From positions 1 through 6,835 of the forward strand of contig JAIRNM010000055.1 in NCBI GenBank assembly GCA_031258055.1: a DNA stretch of 6,835 nucleotides. The letters run 5' to 3'. Below, one piece after another: positions 1-4,598 of this stretch (the stretch's first letter is position 1; every line of letters starts with the position of its first letter). A program made the translations under genes and the position numbers. Source of the stretch: Bifidobacteriaceae bacterium. GTDB taxonomy: Bacteria; Actinomycetota; Actinomycetes; Actinomycetales; WQXJ01. The notes under the pieces are model-generated. The model ran no database searches. It had not been told where the DNA came from and saw only the letters and a program-made list of their open reading frames with translations.

Positions 1-236
1 AAGACCTGGCACCACCTCAGCCGCCAGAACCACCAGAGTTGACAGAACCATCAGGGCCAACCAGTCCAACAGAGCCAACAAGTCCAACAGAGCCAACAAG
101 TCCAACCGAGCCAACAGGAGGGCCTGAACCGGAAGCGCCAGGCAAGCTCGAACTGCCGGACAGGCCTAAACCAGGTCAGTCTGACAGCCCCAAAGCCCCA
201 TCCGCCCGCTGGCGGATATGGAACAAGAATAAGTAG
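1..236 (+). CDS. C-terminal end of a proline/threonine-rich protein (5' end outside window)
   Basis: The reading frame is open from the left edge (first full codon at 3) to a TAG at 234-236, so this is the tail of a longer protein; a TTG at 39 is not a convincing start. The tail begins Asp-Leu-Ala-Pro-Pro-Gln and is almost entirely Pro, Thr, Ser and Glu, including three copies of Pro-Thr-Ser-Pro-Thr-Glu. It ends with a basic/aromatic patch (Arg-Trp-Arg-Ile-Trp-Asn-Lys-Asn-Lys). Such low-complexity segments are usually disordered linkers or wall-spanning tails; no enzyme domain or membrane segment is visible in this part. The stop lies 8 bases before the phosphofructokinase start, and the kinase ribosome binding site overlaps the TAG, so the two genes are probably co-transcribed. 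Codons CCA and ACA dominate the repeat, unlike the GC-ending codons of the neighbours. The function cannot be told from this fragment. Confidence 0.7.
   Translation, partial: DLAPPQPPEPPELTEPSGPTSPTEPTSPTEPTSPTEPTGGPEPEAPGKLELPDRPKPGQSDSPKAPSARWRIWNKNK
57..110 (+). repeat. 18-bp tandem repeat, three units, coding Pro-Thr-Ser-Pro-Thr-Glu
   Basis: Units lie at 57-74, 75-92 and 93-110, with a six-base partial fourth unit (CCAACA) at 111-116. The units differ only at a few third positions (ACC versus ACA). The period is a multiple of three, so gain or loss of units would change the length of the Pro/Thr-rich tail without breaking the frame. This is typical of a coding minisatellite that can vary by slippage. 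Confidence 0.85.
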
Positions 237-240
237 GAGA
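235..240 (+). promoter_or_regulatory. Ribosome binding site of the phosphofructokinase gene, overlapping the upstream stop
   Basis: AGGAGA begins inside the TAG stop codon of the upstream gene and lies 4 bases before the ATG at 245. The overlap supports translational coupling of the two genes and fixes the kinase start. Confidence 0.7.
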
Positions 241-244
241 AAGA

Positions 245-1447
245 ATGACTCTAAAGCGTGTCGCTGTATTGACCGCGGGCGGTTTCGCGCCCTGCCTCTC
301 GGCTGCCGTCGGCAGTTTGATCCAGCGCTATACCGAATTGACGCCTAGCACTGAAATCCTTGTCTATCAGTACGGCTACTACGGGCTCTTGACCGGAGAC
401 AGTTACCTGGTGAGCGAGGAAGGCCGGGCCAAGGCAGGCCTTGCCCTGCGCTACGGCGGCAGCCCGATTGGCAACTCAAGAGTCAAACTCACCAATGCTC
501 GGGACCTTGAGCGCCGCGGCCTGGTGAAACCGGGACAAGATCCGCTGGCCGCCGCCGCTGACCGGCTGCGTGAAGACAGGGTCGATGTGTTGCACACCAT
601 TGGCGGCGACGATACGAACACCACCGCCGCCGACCTAGCCGCCTACTTGAAAGACAATGGCTACAAGTTGACGGTGGTGGGCTTGCCCAAGACCATCGAT
701 AACGACATAGTCCCAATCAAGCAATCACTTGGCGCTTGGACAGCGGCCGAACAGGCTTCCCTGTTCGCGCAGAACATCATTGGCGAGCACCGGTCAAACC
801 CGCGCATGTTGATTGTCCATGAGGTCATGGGCCGCAACTGCGGCTGGCTCACAGCCGCCGCCGCCACCGAGTACCGCCGCTGGCTCAGCCTGCAGGAATG
901 GAACCCGGCCCTCGGCTTGATGAAGGAGCGCTGGGACATTCACGGTGTTTACGTACCGGAACTAGAGTTGGACCTGGACGCCGAATCGAAACGGCTCCGC
1001 TCAATCATGGACCGGATCGGCAACGTCAACATTTTCCTGTCTGAAGGCGCTGGCGTGGAGACGATAGTCCACGAGATGGAGGTTTCCGGCCAAGAGGTTC
1101 TGCGCGACCCGTTCGGGCACGTCAAACTGGATACGATCAACCCCGGCGCTTGGTACGCGCGCGAGTTCGCGGAGCGGATGGGGGCGCTAAAGACCATGGT
1201 CCAGAAGTCCGGCTACTTCTCCCGCTCCGCCCGCGCCAATGAGCGGGACCTGCTCTTGATCCGGTCGATGACCGATCTGGCAGTCGACTGCGCGCTTGAT
1301 TCAGTTTCCGGTGTGATTGGCCATGATGAGGACAACAGCGACATTCTCCGCCCGATTGAGTTCGACCGCATCAAGGGCGGCAAGCTGTTCGACGTCACCA
1401 AGCCTTGGTTCGTGGACCTGCTGGACGGCATCGGCCAACCCCACTGA
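245..1447 (+). CDS. pfp: Pyrophosphate-dependent 6-phosphofructokinase (PPi:fructose-6-phosphate 1-phosphotransferase)
   Basis: This cytoplasmic glycolytic enzyme phosphorylates fructose 6-phosphate to fructose 1,6-bisphosphate; with PPi as donor the step is reversible and can also serve gluconeogenesis. Seen in the 400-residue product: the N-terminal phosphate loop (Thr-Ala-Gly-Gly, residues 10-13), Gly-Gly-Asp-Asp-Thr at 120-124, Pro-Lys-Thr-Ile-Asp-Asn-Asp at 148-154 with the catalytic Asp152, Met-Gly-Arg at 195-197 and Ser-Glu-Gly at 266-268 for the sugar phosphate. In ATP-dependent enzymes such as E. coli PfkA the two donor-site positions are Gly (GGDGS, PGTIDND). Here they are Asp123 and Lys149, the known signature of PPi specificity. 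The length is larger than the roughly 320 residues of ATP-type enzymes and fits the PPi-type clade. The start is set by AGGAGA 4 bases upstream. The gene follows a Pro/Thr-rich gene by 8 bases and converges with the minus-strand cluster ending at 1482. No allosteric site can be judged from sequence. Confidence 0.95.
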   Translation: MTLKRVAVLTAGGFAPCLSAAVGSLIQRYTELTPSTEILVYQYGYYGLLTGDSYLVSEEGRAKAGLALRYGGSPIGNSRVKLTNARDLERRGLVKPGQDPLAAAADRLREDRVDVLHTIGGDDTNTTAADLAAYLKDNGYKLTVVGLPKTIDNDIVPIKQSLGAWTAAEQASLFAQNIIGEHRSNPRMLIVHEVMGRNCGWLTAAAATEYRRWLSLQEWNPALGLMKERWDIHGVYVPELELDLDAESKRLRSIMDRIGNVNIFLSEGAGVETIVHEMEVSGQEVLRDPFGHVKLDTINPGAWYAREFAERMGALKTMVQKSGYFSRSARANERDLLLIRSMTDLAVDCALDSVSGVIGHDEDNSDILRPIEFDRIKGGKLFDVTKPWFVDLLDGIGQPH

Positions 1448-1481
1448 CCGCTGGCCGACCCTGCCTGTCTCGGGCGACTCC

Positions 1482-2099
1482 CTACAGCGAGCCCTCGTCG
1501 ATTTCCACAGCTATGTGAACCTCGCCTAGGGCGGGGCCGTCTGACTGCCAGCGTGTCTGTGCTGAGAGGCGAATGGCGAAGCCGTCTTGATGGGAGCTTA
1601 AAGGGCATTCTCCTGGCAGACGACCCGCGTCGTAGATCGGGCAGTCGGCCCAAAACGGTTGCCATTCCAAACCAGGTAGTAGCGCTTCGAGTTCGGCGTT
1701 AGAAGATATGACGGCCGGGGTTGTATAGGTGAGGGCGAACCCGGGGCAGCGGGTCATACCGAAGTTGCAGTAGGTAGTACCCGCCCAGTGGTAGCTCTCG
1801 AAGAATTCCCGTGTCAGGACCCAATCATCTGGGATTTGTAGTTGAGCGCGGATCGCTTCCATCCGGGCCAGACGATCCTCGCCTTTAGCGTGCTGGACGC
1901 CTAGGAACACCGCTAGGGCCGCCAGGGCCCCTACCAAGACAGCCAGCGCCCCTGCTCGCACCGCCTGACGGCGCCGCAGGGACTGTTTCGGCGAGCCCTC
2001 GAACGGCGCAGCGTGCGCATCGGTCGGCGGCAGCGAGCGGATCCTCTCGTCACCACACTGACTCTGGGCGTGGTCGCTATTACTCGTCAGTTTCGACAA
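1482..2099 (-). CDS. Single-pass membrane protein with four-cysteine outer domain, paralogue B
   Basis: The 205-residue product matches no family I recognise. It has a cytoplasmic Ser/Pro/charged N-terminus (about 1-40), a basic patch (Arg-Arg-Arg at 42-44), one Ala/Leu/Val-rich membrane segment (about 48-68) and an outer domain of about 135 residues. Four cysteines in that domain (111, 118, 153, 165) are all matched in the neighbouring paralogue and could form two disulfides; the first pair sits in a Tyr-Cys-Asn-Phe-Gly...Thr-Arg-Cys-Pro motif. Basic residues before the membrane segment predict an N-in, C-out topology. The start is a TTG that overlaps the upstream paralogue's end by 20 bases, with GGAGAGG 9 bases before it; no ATG or GTG gives a protein that keeps the membrane segment. 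The C-terminus is three residues longer (Gly-Ser-Leu) than in the paralogue. The gene ends 34 bases from the convergent kinase stop, with no clear terminator between them. It is the third gene of the surface cluster. Confidence 0.8.
   Translation of the reverse strand: MSKLTSNSDHAQSQCGDERIRSLPPTDAHAAPFEGSPKQSLRRRQAVRAGALAVLVGALAALAVFLGVQHAKGEDRLARMEAIRAQLQIPDDWVLTREFFESYHWAGTTYCNFGMTRCPGFALTYTTPAVISSNAELEALLPGLEWQPFWADCPIYDAGRLPGECPLSSHQDGFAIRLSAQTRWQSDGPALGEVHIAVEIDEGSL
1758..1919. repeat. Tandem gene duplication, copy within paralogue B
   Basis: Two blocks match paralogue A at a constant offset of 589 bases. Block 1758-1801 equals 2347-2390 with no mismatch (44 bp). Block 1825-1919 equals 2414-2508 with one mismatch, A at 1887 versus G at 2476 (95 bp). 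The bases between the blocks and outside them are clearly diverged. Confidence 0.9.
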
Positions 2100-2634
2100 C
2101 TATCCGAACCTCTCCGACACTGCCGCCTTCGGTTTGCGGCACTACATATACTGCGATACGGATAGCAAAGCCGTCGAGACGGGAACTCAAACGGCACCCG
2201 TTGGGTCGCGCGCTTCCGACCGAGGCAGGGCAGTCACCAAGACCAGGTTCCCATTCCAGGCCGGGTAATAGTGCCTCAAGCTCCGCCCTTGATGAGATCG
2301 TAACTGGAGATCTGTAGTCGAGTTCAAACTTGGGGCAGCGCGTGGCACCGAAGTTGCAGTAGGTAGTACCCGCCCAGTGGTAGCTCTCGACGGACTCTCG
2401 CCACAATTCCCAGTCATCTGGGATTTGTAGTTGAGCGCGGATCGCTTCCATCCGGGCCAGACGATCCTCGCCTTTGGCGTGCTGGACGCCTAGGAACACC
2501 GCTAGGGCTGCGAGTGCCCCGGTCAGTACGGCCAATAGTCCAACCAGGACCACCCGACGACGGCGCCGACGGCTGGACACGGGTGTAGGTGCATCCCGTG
2601 GTGAGGTGGCCTGGTCAGGCGACAGATCAACCAT
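2080..2634 (-). CDS. Single-pass membrane protein with four-cysteine outer domain, paralogue A
   Basis: From the ATG at 2634 the product is 184 residues. An N-terminal Pro/Asp-rich cytoplasmic tail leads to six consecutive arginines (22-27), then a membrane segment (about 28-50) and an outer domain with cysteines at 93, 100, 135 and 147. The arginine run gives a strong positive-inside signal for N-in, C-out topology. The stretch Val-Phe-Leu-Gly-Val-Gln-His-Ala-Lys-Gly-Glu-Asp-Arg-Leu-Ala-Arg and the following helix are identical in paralogue B; the outer domains stay similar, while N-terminal tails and loops diverge. I chose the ATG, 10 bases after the hydrolase stop, with a weak GGGA before it. 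A GTG at 2661 would add nine residues and overlap the upstream gene by 17 bases, and it cannot be excluded. No family is recognised. A role as membrane partner of the upstream surface hydrolase is inference from gene order only. Confidence 0.8.
   Translation of the reverse strand: MVDLSPDQATSPRDAPTPVSSRRRRRRVVLVGLLAVLTGALAALAVFLGVQHAKGEDRLARMEAIRAQLQIPDDWELWRESVESYHWAGTTYCNFGATRCPKFELDYRSPVTISSRAELEALLPGLEWEPGLGDCPASVGSARPNGCRLSSRLDGFAIRIAVYVVPQTEGGSVGEVRIVVETDE
2109..2115 (-). promoter_or_regulatory. Ribosome binding site for the TTG start of paralogue B
   Basis: On the minus strand GGAGAGG lies 9 bases before the TTG at 2099, inside the 3' end of paralogue A. It supports the unusual start and suggests that translation of B depends on ribosomes finishing A. 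Confidence 0.55.
2347..2508. repeat. Tandem gene duplication, copy within paralogue A
   Basis: This is the partner of 1758-1919. The blocks code for the end of the membrane segment with the following helix, and for the first cysteine motif. Even silent positions are shared, so the homogenising event was recent. Confidence 0.9.
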
Positions 2635-2644
2635 GGCAATCCCA

Positions 2645-4291
2645 TTACCGACTGGCGCCACGCCGCCGCGGGCGTACCAGCGTCAGCCCCAACAACACCC
2701 CAACAAGCCAGGCCGTCAACACCGACGAACTCCCATCAAAGGACACCGCCTGCCCAGACTCGGCGAAATAACCGTTCAACGGGAGTTGAGCAACCGGACG
2801 ATCCACCACCCTAGCTAACGCATCCAGTAGCGCCGCCGCCGTGTCGCCAGTGTCCGCCACCACCTGTCCGGATGTCGCCTCAGCCAAGGCCGCATACGAT
2901 TCAGCGATGTAGGGCGAAACTACCGGATAGACGTTCACCGGATCAATCGCCAAACTCAACGCCCGGATATCCGACCAAGTGGTGCCGTCCACAAGATCCG
3001 GGTCGTGGTAGCCCGCATCGGTCAGCAACACCACCGCCTTGGTAGCCCCAGACGTCCAGTCAACGCCGTTCATGACAGTCTTCAGCGCATGCAACACTGC
3101 TTCAGGTGTGTCTCCTCTGTCCTCGGCCGTGATACCGCTCAAAGCCAGTTGAAAGTCGGTCGCGTCACTAGCCAGCGGAGCCAGAACCCGTGCTGCGAAA
3201 ACATCTTCCGCGTCCCGGTACTCCGCTAAAGCGATCCGTCCGCCATTGTCGAGGATCTGATCAGCTAAACCCCGGGCCTCCGCTTTGGCGGCGCCGATAC
3301 TGTTCGTCATTGAACCCGTCGAATCAATCAAGAAAACGACATCCATCGAATTAGAGCCGCCCTTAAGGAACCACCGACGCGTGTCGAAACTGGCCATCGG
3401 CAGCCTCTTGTTCAACCGCTGGACCGCCTCAAGCACAGCCTCGTCTATCGGGCCGCCCGGTTGTGCGTAAGTCAAGTGACTCGCAAACGACCACGGCGCG
3501 GTAGCCGCGCCACACACATAATCTCCGTCGTTACACCACAGCCCCGTTGTGTCAGTCCAAGGCCCAGGCAGGTACGGCGTACGGGCGCGGAGAGACCCAG
3601 CATGCGTGTGGCAGTTCGGTACAAGCCGACGCCACTCCGACAAGCTCCCACCGCTACAAGCGCTCGGTGGCCTGGCGCGATGAACGCGTCCGCTGCTGCG
3701 TGGCTCGCCCTCAGGCAAGTACAGCTTCGGGTCACCGAACAGCATCGTGAAGACCACGCTTGCCCTATCCAAGAAACTGAACTCCTCATAATAGGCTTGA
3801 CCAACTACCTGAGCGCCCTGAGAATAGCCGCCTAACACGAACAACGCGTCCGGGCACTCCACACGGCGCAGCCTCACATACGCCGTCAACTCCTGGACCC
3901 CCTGATTGACGCCACGTCCGTAATCATTAGCCAGTCCGGAACTGAAAAACGCTCCCAAACTATTCGAAATCCGCTCCCAGTCGGTGCTTCCCACCGGGAT
4001 CGCCGGATACTGGAAACCATCAACCCGCTCGGTACCCAACTGGTAGAAATGCACCCACTGCTCGTTCAGGCGTGATCGGAGTTGATCGACGAACTGCTCG
4101 TACTCCTTTTCCTCAAGACTCTGGCCTGACCCACGCGCCCAAATCGCCTCAACCGGCGCGCACGGTTCGTCGTATGGCGGCGGGTCTGCAGCACGGGCGT
4201 CTGGTGTTGCTAATATCAATGCGCTCGTCACCGCTATTGCGGCGGTGCCTATCGCTCCAACTCGGATCGCGACCATTCTTGACAGCGCCAT
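2645..4291 (-). CDS. Secreted cutinase-like serine hydrolase fused to a von Willebrand factor A domain, with C-terminal membrane anchor
   Basis: The 548-residue exported protein starts with a Sec signal peptide (hydrophobic core about 7-29, likely cleavage after Ala-Arg-Ala at 32-34). Residues about 40-295 are a cutinase-family alpha/beta hydrolase with a complete triad: Ser157 in Gly-Tyr-Ser-Gln-Gly, Asp257 in Cys-Asn-Asp-Gly-Asp-Tyr-Val-Cys and His272. The Cys253/Cys260 pair flanks the Asp as in fungal cutinase, and Cys44/Cys146 match the other conserved disulfide. Residues about 314-497 are a VWA domain with a MIDAS metal site: Asp323, Thr325 and Ser327, Thr395, and Asp425. A PKD-like beginning follows (about 501-523) and breaks off into a membrane segment (about 524-539) and an Arg-rich tail. 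Cutinases hydrolyse esters of cutin, lipids or acylglycerols; the substrate here is unknown. VWA domains usually bind protein or matrix ligands, so a surface-tethered hydrolase that binds its target is plausible. AGGAGG sits 5 bases before the ATG. It leads a three-gene cluster with the two paralogous membrane proteins. Confidence 0.9.
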   Translation of the reverse strand: MALSRMVAIRVGAIGTAAIAVTSALILATPDARAADPPPYDEPCAPVEAIWARGSGQSLEEKEYEQFVDQLRSRLNEQWVHFYQLGTERVDGFQYPAIPVGSTDWERISNSLGAFFSSGLANDYGRGVNQGVQELTAYVRLRRVECPDALFVLGGYSQGAQVVGQAYYEEFSFLDRASVVFTMLFGDPKLYLPEGEPRSSGRVHRARPPSACSGGSLSEWRRLVPNCHTHAGSLRARTPYLPGPWTDTTGLWCNDGDYVCGAATAPWSFASHLTYAQPGGPIDEAVLEAVQRLNKRLPMASFDTRRWFLKGGSNSMDVVFLIDSTGSMTNSIGAAKAEARGLADQILDNGGRIALAEYRDAEDVFAARVLAPLASDATDFQLALSGITAEDRGDTPEAVLHALKTVMNGVDWTSGATKAVVLLTDAGYHDPDLVDGTTWSDIRALSLAIDPVNVYPVVSPYIAESYAALAEATSGQVVADTGDTAAALLDALARVVDRPVAQLPLNGYFAESGQAVSFDGSSSVLTAWLVGVLLGLTLVRPRRRGASR

Positions 4292-4296
4292 AGCTG

Positions 4297-4302
4297 CCTC
4301 CT
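4297..4302 (-). promoter_or_regulatory. Strong ribosome binding site of the cutinase-VWA gene
   Basis: On the minus strand AGGAGG lies 5 bases before the ATG at 4291. It is the best Shine-Dalgarno in the window, fixes the start and predicts efficient translation of the first cluster gene. Confidence 0.8.
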
Positions 4303-4341
4303 GGGGGCTGAATGTGGTTCCCTAATCGATCTCGGGGCAAA

Positions 4342-4369
4342 GCTATCAGGCCAGGCGCGAGTCTTGCAA
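4342..4369 (-). promoter_or_regulatory. Possible promoter of the surface-protein cluster
   Basis: On the minus strand, TTGCAA (4364-4369) is followed after 16 bases by GATAGC (4342-4347), about 50 bases before the cutinase-VWA start. The match to sigma-70-type boxes is partial (four of six for the -35, three of six for the -10), so this is a weak candidate. Confidence 0.25.
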
Positions 4370-4509
4370 GCGCATCGCGTTCGCTTGGCGAAACCAACGG
4401 GCTCGCGCATGTCCCACGAGCGGCGCGGGCCTTCCCCAACGACGAAACCTCAACTGACGCGACCGGTGGCAGTTGGCGGTAGACGTCGCGGATGCAGGGT
4501 GTCCGAAGC

Positions 4510-4523
4510 AGGTCTAAAGACCT
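4510..4523. promoter_or_regulatory. Perfect palindrome AGGTCT-AA-AGACCT, candidate operator
   Basis: Six-base perfect arms flank a central AA. The right arm abuts and shares a base with TATTAA (4523-4528), a possible -10 box for the CoA-transferase gene; no good -35 box is visible. The placement would allow a dimeric repressor to block transcription. No regulator gene is adjacent, so the binding protein is unknown. Confidence 0.4.
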
Positions 4524-4588
4524 ATTAAGATGGAGGCAGGGTGTTCACCAAGAAAGGCCAAAGGAGCACCCGTCAGATTACATCAATC

Positions 4589-4593
4589 AGGAG
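4589..4593 (+). promoter_or_regulatory. Ribosome binding site that decides the CoA-transferase start
   Basis: AGGAG lies 5 bases before the ATG at 4599. The upstream in-frame ATG at 4530 has no comparable site, so 4599 is preferred. Confidence 0.75.
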
Positions 4594-4598
4594 TGCAC

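Larger units (their letters stand above)
4292..4598. other. Divergent intergenic region between the surface cluster and the CoA-transferase gene
   Basis: This 307-base stretch holds no convincing gene. It must carry promoters for both flanking genes. I see short inverted repeats TTCGC-3-GCGAA (4380-4392) and CAACTG-13-CAGTTG (4451-4475), a perfect palindrome at 4510-4523, a 9-bp direct repeat GCAGGGTGT at 4494-4502 and 4536-4544, and the two ribosome binding sites at its edges. An open frame continues from the CoA-transferase upstream to an ATG at 4530, but that ATG lacks a good ribosome binding site. Confidence 0.7.

Noticed and set aside
1448..1481. Terminator between the convergent kinase gene and paralogue B
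   Set aside because: The 34-base gap has no stable hairpin followed by a T run on either strand.
1213..1665. 150-codon minus-strand frame across the kinase 3' end
   Set aside because: It overlaps both the phosphofructokinase gene and paralogue B, has an Arg/Ser-rich low-information product and no domain.
2760..2780. Leu-Pro-Leu-Asn-Gly near the C-terminus as a sortase sorting signal
   Set aside because: The motif lacks the usual Thr-Gly, and about 18 residues separate it from the hydrophobic segment, whereas sorting signals sit directly before it. It fits better as part of a PKD-like start.
3461..3835. Open frames on both strands inside the cutinase-VWA gene (124 and 110 codons)
   Set aside because: The cutinase-VWA frame is continuous here and carries the catalytic Asp and His motifs, so these are shadows and not evidence of a frameshift.
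4149..4439. 96-codon minus-strand frame upstream of and overlapping the cutinase-VWA start
   Set aside because: It has no ribosome binding site or recognisable domain and an Arg/Pro-rich composition; it overlaps the signal peptide region in another frame.
4530..4598. Extended N-terminus of the CoA-transferase from the ATG at 4530
   Set aside because: There is no Shine-Dalgarno, and it adds 23 residues absent from the family; AGGAG before 4599 gives the family-like start.
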